Shown piece by piece: positions 46,356-53,637 of a stretch of DNA of 64,000 nucleotides. The notes under the pieces are model-generated. The model was given only the letters and a program-made list of their open reading frames with translations. It was not told where the DNA came from and did not search any database. Source of the stretch: Methanosarcina barkeri 3 (GTDB lineage Archaea; Halobacteriota; Methanosarcinia; Methanosarcinales; Methanosarcinaceae); NCBI RefSeq assembly GCF_000970305.1, contig NZ_CP009517.1, positions 1,116,001-1,180,000 on the forward strand, in the 5' to 3' direction. The translations under genes were made by a program, and so were the position numbers. The stretch's first letter is position 1. Each line of letters begins with the position of its first letter.

Positions 46356-47348
46356 TTAAATGTCTTTATGAGGTGTTAGGTCACAGCCAGTACACAGCAA
46401 ACACATTGTTCGCGATTTATCGACACAGAGCGACTCATGGTCAAGCATGTCCTTCAACATACTTCCCAGTTTTAAAAGCCGTGCAGAATCTGGCCTGGTG
46501 ATCTTTACATTTTTCCTGAGAGGATGGGGAGAAATTGGTCTGAGAATTGGAATTATACAACGGTTTGTAAGGAGTTTGATACCCTTTCGGACGGTTTCGT
46601 CACTTTCCCCAAGACCAATTATGAAGTTCGAAGAGACCCGGTTTTTGCCGAAAACATTCACTGCGGTGTCGAGAGCATCAAGAATTGTGTAAAGCGAGAG
46701 GTCCGGACAGAAACGGCGGAAAAGCTCGGGGTCCATAGTTTCCACGTTGTATTTTATCTCGCATGCGCCTGCAGAATAAAGTTCTTCTGACGAACCTGTC
46801 GTGGGATAGACAGAGACGCCTATTGGGAGATCGTACTCACTTGTAAGCTGTTTTATGATACTTACCGCTCTCTGGACTTCTTTCTTTGGCGAAACAGCTA
46901 TACCGCTGGTGAAGGAAATTGCCTTTAGTTCGCCTGTTGCATAAGCTTCCTCAACCATTTGTATAACCTTTGCACTGTCCTTTACCCCACCATGCATTTT
47001 CGGTACCGGACAAAATTGGCAATCGTATACACATTTTTCAGATAATGTAATGTATGCCTGTTCCGGACAGTGACAAAGCGGACGTTCAAGTACTCCCCTG
47101 GCAACTACGTCATCGTTTTTAAGAACTACCACATGCTCATCTTCAGGCACTACACGCAAAGGAGACGCATCATTGATTGTAAGCCTCACTCTCTGGTTTC
47201 CAGACTTCAGAAAAATTGAGGAGCCTCCTGCTCCGGGTCCGGCTGTAGCCTTGCTCTCAAGCTTATCAGGGAGAAGGGATTTATCGACCTGAGCACTCCC
47301 TATGCTCAAAAGAGCTGCCTTAATATCTGTGTTCAGTTCTTTGTCCAT
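46356..47348 (-). CDS. Radical SAM enzyme of unknown reaction
   Basis: A 330-residue protein from ATG 47348. The radical SAM cluster motif is C106-VYD-C110-QF-C113. N-terminal residues 1-95 form an extra domain (KSGNQRVRLTINDASPLRVVPEDE), and the C-terminus has CLLCTGC, which may bind a second [4Fe-4S] cluster. GxGE-like IGLGESDE is present. Such two-cluster enzymes often insert sulfur or make cofactors. Three operator-like palindromes in its promoter link it to the sulfur genes; it is upstream of the marker 16 operon on the same strand. Confidence 0.82.
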   Translation of the reverse strand: MDKELNTDIKAALLSIGSAQVDKSLLPDKLESKATAGPGAGGSSIFLKSGNQRVRLTINDASPLRVVPEDEHVVVLKNDDVVARGVLERPLCHCPEQAYITLSEKCVYDCQFCPVPKMHGGVKDSAKVIQMVEEAYATGELKAISFTSGIAVSPKKEVQRAVSIIKQLTSEYDLPIGVSVYPTTGSSEELYSAGACEIKYNVETMDPELFRRFCPDLSLYTILDALDTAVNVFGKNRVSSNFIIGLGESDETVRKGIKLLTNRCIIPILRPISPHPLRKNVKITRPDSARLLKLGSMLKDMLDHESLCVDKSRTMCLLCTGCDLTPHKDI

Positions 47349-47419
47349 AATCATACACTTCAGAAAGTAAATCATTAAGTATATTTACTCAGTACAGTTA
47401 CTATGTATCAATGATAGTG

Positions 47420-47480
47420 TTTACAATTGTAAACTAAATTAAGTAACAATTGTGAACAACTCAATATTAACAATTGTGAA
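47420..47480 (-). promoter_or_regulatory. Three operator-like palindromes in the radical SAM promoter
   Basis: TTTACAATTGTAAA (47420-47433, a perfect palindrome with TA in place of CG pairs), GTAACAATTGTGAA (47443-47456) and TTAACAATTGTGAA (47467-47480). Centres are 23-24 bases apart, about two helical turns, which suits cooperative binding of dimers. Confidence 0.65.
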
Positions 47481-47668
47481 CTTAAAAAGGTTATGATTGC
47501 TTCCAATTAATTAAAGGAAGATGAATATTAAAAATTGAAAAAGATTTTTTTATTTCAGGTCCAATCCCAAGTTCTGGTTCATAGGTTTTCTTTAATAGAG
47601 CAACAAATCTTAATATGAAGTCTCAAATCCTTTTTTCCGTAAAGGATAATTTTTACCTCAAAAAGTAG

Positions 47669-47719
47669 GTTTAAATATCAGAAACAATTAGTATAATACC
47701 ACATATTCACGATTGTGAA
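47669..47719 (+). promoter_or_regulatory. tRNA-Cys promoter with operator
   Basis: TATA box TTTAAATATC (47669-47678); 27 bases later TTCACGATTGTGAA (47706-47719, one mismatch), ending seven bases before the mature tRNA. The operator thus covers the expected start of transcription. Confidence 0.7.
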
Positions 47720-47726
47720 TTGCTGT

Positions 47727-47798
47727 GTCAGGGTGGTGGAAAGGCTACGCAGTGGCCTGCAGATCCATTTTGTCCTGGTTCGATTCCGGGCTCTGGCT
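47727..47798 (+). tRNA. tRNA-Cys (GCA)
   Basis: GTCAGGG pairs with CTCTGGC (with G-U pairs), D stem GTG/CGC, anticodon loop CTGCAGA with GCA, T arm CCTGG-TTCGATT-CCGGG, discriminator T as usual for tRNA-Cys. The anticodon stem GTGGC/TCCAT has a C-U mismatch at 31-39. CCA is not encoded. It is probably functional but less regular than the copy at 52171. Confidence 0.8.
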
Positions 47799-47799
47799 T

Positions 47800-47834
47800 A
47801 AAAGTTTTCTCATAAACCTTAGTCGAAAACTTTT
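47800..47834 (+). terminator. Hairpin after tRNA-Cys
   Basis: AAAAGTTTTC (47800-47809) and GAAAACTTTT (47825-47834) form a perfect 10-bp stem directly after the tRNA. The same hairpin type follows the copy at 51712. Confidence 0.6.
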
Positions 47835-48155
47835 GGTAAGAAATTCTCAGGATTTTTTTACTCCTGAAAATTAAACAACAATAAATGAATAGTAAAAACA
47901 GGTACTTACGACCTTATTGAGTATGTTGATGTTTAAACAACCTAAATCTTATACTGGTACTGTGATTCCGAAGTAGGCATAAAATTTGACTTTTGAATAG
48001 ATCTGAAAATCACAAATTTTTCCAGGAAATAAGGAATTGATTTTGGAATCGAAGTACTAGCAACTTAAATTGGTGGTACTATTGATTTCTGTTTTCAACT
48101 GTGCAAGTTTGAATCTATTACGAGAAAAACAAATTTCTATTTAACGGGATTCAAA

Positions 48156-49151
48156 ATGACTAATATTGAAGTTAGAGAATTAGTGCCGTCCGAATATAGA
48201 GAATGGGACTTGCTTGTAAAAGAAGCTAAACCTGGTACACTCTTTCATACGAGTGACTGGCTGGAAACTTATAGAAATGTTCTTTCAAAGGATCTTAGGA
48301 TTTACGGTTGTTTCAGAAACGATGAGCTTGTAGGTGGATGCCCTCTTTTTGTAAGGAACTTCAAGGGAATCCTTAAAATGGCATCTTCAATCAGTAATAT
48401 GATTGATTACTGTGGCCCTCTTGTAAAAGAAAGTTCCAATACCAAAGCAAGTAAAAGAGTACAGGAAACTCACGAAATATTTGACGCACTCAGGAAATTT
48501 CTGTGCAGACAGGATTTTGATAGTATTCACCTGAGACTCTCTCCGGGAATCGAGGATATTAGACCGTTTACCTGGAATGGATGGGACTCAAAGGTTCATT
48601 ATACCCATCACCTGGATCTGAAGGAAAATGTGGATAATAATATCTCAAGGACAATAAGGAAGGATCTCAAGTCTGTATTAAAGGCAGGACTTGAAACAAA
48701 GATATTGAATGATCTTGAAACTTATTATAGTCTGCTTTCCAAAACATATGAGAGGCAGAATCTCAAACCACCGTTACCCAAAAAAATTTTCGAAAAGATT
48801 TTTGACCTTATTCGGGAAAAAGATATCGGTTATATGCTTGTATCCGAAACTCCAGAAGGAGAAGCCGTTGCAGCACATTTGACTCTTTACGGAAAAGAAA
48901 GTACGATTGGTTGGTCTTCTGTCCGTAATCCGTCTTTTAATCTGAGAGGATCAAATGCTCTTCTTTACTATAATGAGTTTCTCGACCTGCAGTCCAGGAA
49001 TTTCGAATATATGAATGTTATGGCAGGAAACATTCCCAAATTTGCGGATTATATTAAAGGCTTTTCTCCCAAACTCGTTCCTTATTACAGTGTGACATTA
49101 GAGAATAAGAGGTATTCAATTCTCAAGGCTTTACACAAAATAGTGGCCTGA
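48156..49151 (+). CDS. GNAT/FemAB-like acetyl- or aminoacyl-transferase
   Basis: A 331-residue protein with the layout of two GNAT-fold halves: residues 1-100 (DWLETYRNVLSKDLRIYGCFRNDELVGGCPLFVR) and 150-330 (YMLVSETPEGEAVAAHLTLYGKESTIGWSS, then NALLYYNEFLDLQSR). It resembles the FemAB/CelD group often found with exopolysaccharide genes; those use aminoacyl-tRNA or acyl-CoA donors. Its substrate is unknown. Position beside tRNA-Cys may be incidental. It has an AT-rich upstream region without an operator. Confidence 0.7.
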   Translation: MTNIEVRELVPSEYREWDLLVKEAKPGTLFHTSDWLETYRNVLSKDLRIYGCFRNDELVGGCPLFVRNFKGILKMASSISNMIDYCGPLVKESSNTKASKRVQETHEIFDALRKFLCRQDFDSIHLRLSPGIEDIRPFTWNGWDSKVHYTHHLDLKENVDNNISRTIRKDLKSVLKAGLETKILNDLETYYSLLSKTYERQNLKPPLPKKIFEKIFDLIREKDIGYMLVSETPEGEAVAAHLTLYGKESTIGWSSVRNPSFNLRGSNALLYYNEFLDLQSRNFEYMNVMAGNIPKFADYIKGFSPKLVPYYSVTLENKRYSILKALHKIVA

Positions 49152-49396
49152 TACAAAGAGCCAGATTGTTTTTGAGTTGTTGTTAGGTGAAAATGAGAAT
49201 ATCCCAAAAAATAATTATACACGGAAAGAATCAGAAATCAGGAGCACTTTTAATTACAAGTTTTCTCCTTTTTTTACAGGTATATCTTGTTAATATATAT
49301 AATCCGCACGCAATTAATAAAAAACAAATTTCATCTAACCTTTAAACAAGTAATGTTTATATTTTTACTGTTAAACAGGAAAAATGGAGATTAAAA

Positions 49397-49726
49397 ATGA
49401 AAGTCGCTATTGTTTCAACTGATGGTAAGGTTATAAACCAGCATTTTGGAAAAGCATCCAGATTCTTTATATTTGAGGTTGATAGCTGTGGAAAAATACA
49501 ATTCTTAGAAGTAAGAGAGACCATACCTTTATGTGGTTCAGCAGATGAAGGGCATGCCGATGATGTTTTGAGCAGAATAATTTCTTTGATTTCTGACTGT
49601 GAGGCTTTGCTTTGCTCCAGAATTGGCAGCAGGCCGCAAGAAGAATTAAGGAAACATGGGATCAAACCAGTCGAAGCTCCATATTTTATTGATGAAGCCT
49701 TAAAAAGTTTATCTGAAGTTGAATAA
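49397..49726 (+). CDS. NifX/NifB-C-terminal-like cluster-binding protein
   Basis: A 109-residue protein of the dinitrogenase iron-molybdenum cofactor family (MKVAIVSTDGKVINQHFGKASRFFIFEVD ... LSRIISLISDCEALLCSRIG). Members bind or carry Fe-S or metal clusters on the way to nitrogenase-like enzymes; most in methanogens have no known partner. The HFG motif is intact. It could serve the nitrogenase-like pair at 56869-59778, but it is 7 kb away. GGAGATTAAA precedes ATG. Confidence 0.87.
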   Translation: MKVAIVSTDGKVINQHFGKASRFFIFEVDSCGKIQFLEVRETIPLCGSADEGHADDVLSRIISLISDCEALLCSRIGSRPQEELRKHGIKPVEAPYFIDEALKSLSEVE

Positions 49727-49885
49727 TCAGGATTTAACTGTTCCAGATAACCTTATTTCCGAACTACGGATTCATAAACGTTTAGCGAATATAACGACTT
49801 TCCAGATCTGAAAAATTACAGATACCGGAACGTTACAAACTTATTTTTGAGCCGCAATACTTCCTGTTTAACCTCTTGAACCTGC

Positions 49886-50061
49886 AAGAGTAATCTTGAG
49901 AACAATCTTGAGAATGATTTTGAGAACAATCTTGAGAACAATCTTGAGAACAATCTTGAGAACAATCTTGAGAACAATCTTGAGAACAATCTTGAGAACA
50001 ATCTTGAGAACAATCTTGAGAACAATCTTGAGAACAATCTTGAGAACAATCTTGAGAACGA
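49886..50061. repeat. 12-bp minisatellite (TTGAGAACAATC)n
   Basis: About 14 uninterrupted or near-perfect units of TTGAGAACAATC. Because 12 is divisible by three it opens long artificial frames on both strands. It lies between the NifX-like gene and a promoter-operator module. No function evident; copy number is likely variable. Confidence 0.9.
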
Positions 50062-50153
50062 CCTTTACTTTTGTTGAAATAGGAAAGGTTGCAAAACTGC
50101 TTTTTTCTGTCAAACAGGCGATTTACATCCTTAATCTACGAATATTGATAATT

Positions 50154-50231
50154 TTCAGGCACTTTTTGCCTTAAAAAAGAAATTTAAGTATTAATAATGA
50201 ATAGGATGTTTTGTCAGTTCACATATGTGAT
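50154..50231 (+). promoter_or_regulatory. Promoter-operator module (tRNA-Cys type), variant core
   Basis: GGCACTTTTTGCC, TATA-like TTTAAGTATT (about 50183-50192), and 26 bases later TTCACATATGTGAT (50218-50231), whose centre is ATAT instead of AATT. It is about 75% identical to the module at 36041. No tRNA follows; the next gene is at 50314. Confidence 0.55.
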
Positions 50232-50313
50232 GACTAAAGGAAAAGTGAAAAAACAACAGAACAGATAAGTTAATTTGAAGAAGGTAAAAATATGAACTCA
50301 ACAAGGCTAAAGT

Positions 50314-50790
50314 ATGAAAGGAGAGATCGTTGACGGAGCAAAGAATTCTGCCCTCGATCCGAATGAAAATATTGTTGAAGGAGTATGGAGAGAGCTTGGC
50401 GATGAGCTTACAGTTGAAATATTATGGGAAGCTCTTGATCTAACTGGGTTCTATATTCTCCTGCATACGGTATATCATATACTTCTTGCAGTAGAGTATG
50501 TATCTCTTGAAGTTAGAACCAGCCCTTTTAATCTGATTGAACAGAGTATCGCTCAAAATGAGAAAGATCTTCTTGAAGAAGGAAAATCCCGACTGTGGCA
50601 GATATTCAATAAATATCACATCTCAGAAACGGGGATTTCAATAAAAGGGATCAAAATGCGCAGACTGCTACGAACAGAAAATAAAAGGGATATAGGGTTA
50701 TATGGGAACTTTGTCACAGAATCCAATAATACATTAACTCATCCTCTATTTCCATATATAACCGAAACCTTAACTTCTTCATACTGTTGA
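50314..50790 (+). CDS. Hypothetical protein behind an operator module
   Basis: A 158-residue protein with a hydrophobic stretch near residues 45-66 (LTGFYILLHTVYHILLAVEYVSL) and a charged second half. No family recognised. ATG 50314 has weak ribosome-binding support (AAAG); a 13-codon frame MNSTRLKYERRDR from 50292 has a better site (GAAGGT) and overlaps it. The only promoter visible is the variant operator module 80-160 bases upstream. It could be a genuine lineage-specific gene or a patched remnant. Confidence 0.4.
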   Translation: MKGEIVDGAKNSALDPNENIVEGVWRELGDELTVEILWEALDLTGFYILLHTVYHILLAVEYVSLEVRTSPFNLIEQSIAQNEKDLLEEGKSRLWQIFNKYHISETGISIKGIKMRRLLRTENKRDIGLYGNFVTESNNTLTHPLFPYITETLTSSYC

Positions 50791-50829
50791 TAATTGAGAC
50801 TATAATCCCTAACCTCCGATTTTTCTTTT

Positions 50830-51465
50830 TTATGATATTTGCTGTAGCTTATTAGGTTTCCTGGCTATAATGGTTCTTACTGCGTGCTGGTGGGGAATAT
50901 TGCTTGATTTACAATCAAATATAAACTCATTAGAATAAAGCAATTCCCAATCTTTATAATAGCTTTGGAGTTCCTGATTCTCATAAAGGTATTCATTTTT
51001 ACCCCAATCAGGGGCAATCTTAACATCTGGATGTTCAACAAATGTGCACATTACATTAATGCCACCAGTCTCAGTATTATTTTTTATGTTCTCAAACTGG
51101 CGTTTTCTATTTTCCGGTCTAATGTATTGCAAAGTTCCAATGGAATAAACAATGTCAAACATTTTTGATAAAACAATCTCGTTTATGTCTGCTTCCATAG
51201 TTTCGATAGTTGTGCCGTTTTCTCTGGCTAATTTGACCGCCTTTTCTAAACCTGCCGGTGCAATTTCGACAGCCAAAACATTAAGACCTTGTAGAGCAAA
51301 GAAAACACTGTCTCTGCCTTCTCCTGCACCCATATCAACCAGTTTTTTATTGGTTATTTGGTCATCTGGAATAAACTCTAAAACCTTGTTCACCAACTCA
51401 TTAGGTTCTTTACCCCAATAGTAATCGGGTTTTAAATAAATTTCTTGCAACTGCTCTTTGTCCAT
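50830..51465 (-). CDS. SAM-dependent methyltransferase (TehB/class I type)
   Basis: A 211-residue cytoplasmic methyltransferase. Motif I is LVDMGAGEGRDSVFFA (about residues 43-58), followed by VLAVEIAPAGLEKA and DIVYSIGTLQYI. The arrangement YYWGKEPNELVNKVLE at the N-terminus is that of the TehB/thiopurine-like group, which methylate oxyanions or thiols. The substrate is unknown. It is divergent from the tRNA-Cys at 51712 with its start 230 bases away. Confidence 0.82.
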   Translation of the reverse strand: MDKEQLQEIYLKPDYYWGKEPNELVNKVLEFIPDDQITNKKLVDMGAGEGRDSVFFALQGLNVLAVEIAPAGLEKAVKLARENGTTIETMEADINEIVLSKMFDIVYSIGTLQYIRPENRKRQFENIKNNTETGGINVMCTFVEHPDVKIAPDWGKNEYLYENQELQSYYKDWELLYSNEFIFDCKSSNIPHQHAVRTIIARKPNKLQQIS

Positions 51466-51655
51466 TATTCACATTACCGTTTTTTTAAATATTATAGCTT
51501 TGCTGTTGCCTTTAAAAAATTTGTTAACTATTTATAGATAATATTCAGTAATTTACCGTGTCCGAAAGTTCTCTATCGATACGAGCAGAAAGCTTTTGAA
51601 GAAAAATCTCAGTTTCTCTTTTCCGTAAAAGGCATGTTTTGCCTCAAAAAACAGG

Positions 51656-51704
51656 TTTAAATATTAAAAACGAGTATGATGTGTTGTCAATTCACAATTG
51701 TGAA
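51656..51704 (+). promoter_or_regulatory. tRNA-Cys promoter with perfect operator
   Basis: TATA box TTTAAATATT (51656-51665), 25 bases later exact TTCACAATTGTGAA (51691-51704), ending seven bases before the tRNA. Upstream AAGGCATGTTTTGCCT is an imperfect palindrome as in the related modules. Confidence 0.75.
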
Positions 51705-51711
51705 TACCAGT

Positions 51712-51782
51712 GCCAGGGTGGCAGAAAGGCTACGCAATGGACTGCAGATCCATTTATCCCGGTTCGATTCCAGGTTCTGTCT
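51712..51782 (+). tRNA. tRNA-Cys (GCA)
   Basis: Acceptor GCCAGGG/TTCTGTC (one mismatch, two G-U pairs), D arm, perfect anticodon stem ATGGA/TCCAT with loop CTGCAGA (GCA), T arm CCCGG-TTCGATT-CCAGG with one mismatch, U73. It retains the B box GGTTCGATTCC. The mismatches suggest relaxed selection or a special role, but the molecule should fold. Confidence 0.72.
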
Positions 51783-51783
51783 T

Positions 51784-51818
51784 AAAAGTTTTCTCATAAA
51801 TTATAGTAGAAAACTTTT
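51784..51818 (+). terminator. Hairpin after tRNA-Cys
   Basis: AAAAGTTTTCT (51784-51794) and AGAAAACTTTT (51808-51818) pair perfectly over 11 bases, directly after the discriminator base. Confidence 0.6.
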
Positions 51819-51898
51819 AGCAAGAAAATTTTAGGGTTTTTTGCCCTGAGGGAGGTTCAACATAAAGAAACTATGACAAAAACTAAAATAATAAATAG

Positions 51899-51920
51899 AA
51901 GCTTCACAATTGTGAAGCTT
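51899..51920. promoter_or_regulatory. Extended 22-base perfect palindrome containing the operator
   Basis: The exact operator core (51903-51916) is flanked by AAGC and GCTT, so the perfect palindrome is 22 bases, the longest in the window. It lies between two tRNA-Cys genes, 250 bases before the SepCysS-linked one. No TATA box at the usual distance is evident. Confidence 0.6.
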
Positions 51921-52098
51921 GCAGGCGCTAGTTGCCAAGTGACTTAACTTACAGGATAAAAACTTCTAGTTGTAAATGAACAGACCAAGATTAACTAACA
52001 AAACCCACAACCGAATTTGTATAACTCGCTTTCCGCAGAAGTTCACAAAAGAATACCCGTTTATCAATATGGGTATAGCCCTCCGAAATCAGTATCAG

Positions 52099-52137
52099 TT
52101 ATACAGGATACTGGGCAGATAACCCCTCAATTGTGTA
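52099..52137 (+). promoter_or_regulatory. Probable promoter of tRNA-Cys/SepCysS with half operator
   Basis: TTATACA (52099-52105) may be the TATA box; CCCTCAATTGTGTA (52124-52137) keeps one half-site and TGTACA-like flank as in the marker 16 operon. It is 34 bases before the tRNA. Confidence 0.45.
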
Positions 52138-52170
52138 CATCTGCGGAATAGGAGTACAATAACAAAAGAT

Positions 52171-52242
52171 GCTGAGATGGCGGAAAGGCTACGCGATGGA
52201 TTGCAACTCCATTATATCCCGGTTCGATTCCGGGTCTTAGCT
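52171..52242 (+). tRNA. tRNA-Cys (GCA), leader of the SepCysS gene
   Basis: The most regular copy: acceptor GCTGAGA/TCTTAGC, D stem GCG/CGC, anticodon stem ATGGA/TCCAT, loop TTGCAAC (GCA), T arm CCCGG-TTCGATT-CCGGG without mismatch, U73. SepCysS begins at 52255, only 12 bases after the tRNA, so both must be on one transcript that is cut to release the tRNA. Confidence 0.93.
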
Positions 52243-52254
52243 TAGGGGTAGTAT

Positions 52255-53637
52255 ATGGACATAAGAACACAAAAAACATTTGAGGCACTTTTTGCCCTTG
52301 AAGATATTAGGGAGACTCTTAGACAAAGGCTTCCGAATATCACAAGTCCAGAAGAAGAAAACACCATTAAAGAAAGTGTAAACAGAGTCAGAAAAATTCT
52401 GGACGATATCGAAAACTATACCGGAACCCCGGAAGTAAGGAAAATAGCTGATAATATTGACATCAGGTCCAGAGAAGAAACAAATATCAACATACAGCCA
52501 ATCCAGGCAGCAGGGAGGCTTACACCCGAAGCACGAAAAGCTCTCATAGCATATGGTGACGGCTATTCCACCTGTGATGCCTGCCGCAAACCTTTCAGGC
52601 TTGATAAAATAAGCAGTCCGCCTGTTGCTCCATTTCATGAACAGCTCGCAAGTTTCGTTAACATGGATGTGGCTAGAGTAGTACCAGGCGCAAGGAGAGG
52701 GTTCCAGGCGGTGGCTTCTACCTTGGTCAATAAAGGTGATTCCGTAATAGTTTCAGCTCTTGCCCATTATACCGAATTTCTTGCAGTAGAAGGAGCAGGA
52801 GGAATAGTTAGAGAAGTACCCTTAAATGAGCACAATCTTGTAACTGCAGATGCTACTGCTGAGAAAATTGAAGCGGTTAAACAGGAAACAGGCAAATCAC
52901 CGGTACTGGTAATGATTGACCACTTTGATTACCAGTACGCAAATGAGCATGATGTAAAAGGCATTGCAAAAGTTGCTCATCAGTATGACATTCCTTTCCT
53001 GTATAACGGAGCATATACTGTTGGTGTCAGGCCGGTTGATGGAAAAAGTATCGGTGCGGATTTTGTTGTAGGTTCAGGCCATAAAAGTATGGCATCTCCT
53101 GCACCTTCAGGGATACTGGCAACAACTGAGGAGTGGGCTCCGAAGATATTCCGTACGACTCAGATGACCGGTGATCTAACCAAACGCAAATTTGGGGTAA
53201 AGGAAGTAGAGATGCTTGGCTGCACACTGATGGGTTCAACACTGCTGGGTATGATGGCTTCATTCCCTACGGTTAAGGAGAGAGTAAATAACTGGGAAAA
53301 CGAGCTGAAAAAATCGAATTATCTGATCGATGGCCTGCTTGCTATCGAAGGCAGTAAAATCGTCTCAGAATATCCACGCAAACATACCCTTTCCAAAGTT
53401 GACACTATCAAGAGCTTCGATCTTATAGCACAGGAACATAAACGCAGAGGTTTCTTCCTTTCGGACGAACTTTCAAGCAAGGGCATTGTCGGAGAATTTG
53501 CAGGGGCCACACGCGTATGGAAACTTAATACATACGGGCTTTCATGGGATAAGGTTCGCTATGTGGTAGATACGTTTCAGGAAATCGCTGAAAAATACAA
53601 CATTCATGTAAACAGAGAGGAAAATTCCAATGACTAA
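52255..53637 (+). CDS. pscS: Sep-tRNA:Cys-tRNA synthase (SepCysS)
   Basis: A 460-residue PLP enzyme that converts O-phosphoseryl-tRNA-Cys to cysteinyl-tRNA-Cys, the second step of tRNA-dependent cysteine synthesis after SepRS. The PLP lysine is in [14 protein letters not shown]. The cysteines needed for catalysis are in [11 protein letters not shown] and LGCTLMG. It is longer than the shortest family members because of an N-terminal extension of about 75 residues ([18 protein letters not shown]). AGGGG before ATG 52255 lies right behind the tRNA. Overlaps the next gene by eight bases. Source of sulfide or persulfide may be the local IscS/ThiI-type proteins. Confidence 0.94.
   Translation: MDIRTQKTFEALFALEDIRETLRQRLPNITSPEEENTIKESVNRVRKILDDIENYTGTPEVRKIADNIDIRSREETNINIQPIQAAGRLTPEARKALIAYGDGYSTCDACRKPFRLDKISSPPVAPFHEQLASFVNMDVARVVPGARRGFQAVASTLVNKGDSVIVSALAHYTEFLAVEGAGGIVREVPLNEHNLVTADATAEKIEAVKQETGKSPVLVMIDHFDYQYANEHDVKGIAKVAHQYDIPFLYNGAYTVGVRPVDGKSIGADFVVGSGHKSMASPAPSGILATTEEWAPKIFRTTQMTGDLTKRKFGVKEVEMLGCTLMGSTLLGMMASFPTVKERVNNWENELKKSNYLIDGLLAIEGSKIVSEYPRKHTLSKVDTIKSFDLIAQEHKRRGFFLSDELSSKGIVGEFAGATRVWKLNTYGLSWDKVRYVVDTFQEIAEKYNIHVNREENSND

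Noticed and set aside
49816-50174. Three long overlapping frames (77-92 residues) across the minisatellite on both strands
   Set aside because: They exist only because a 12-base unit without stops is repeated; the peptides are pure FSRL, ILRT or KIVL repeats.
27790-52137. CRISPR array made of the repeated TTCACAATTGTGAA
   Set aside because: Spacing is irregular (tens to thousands of bases), and the copies lie at promoters, not in a regular array. No CRISPR array is seen anywhere in the window.
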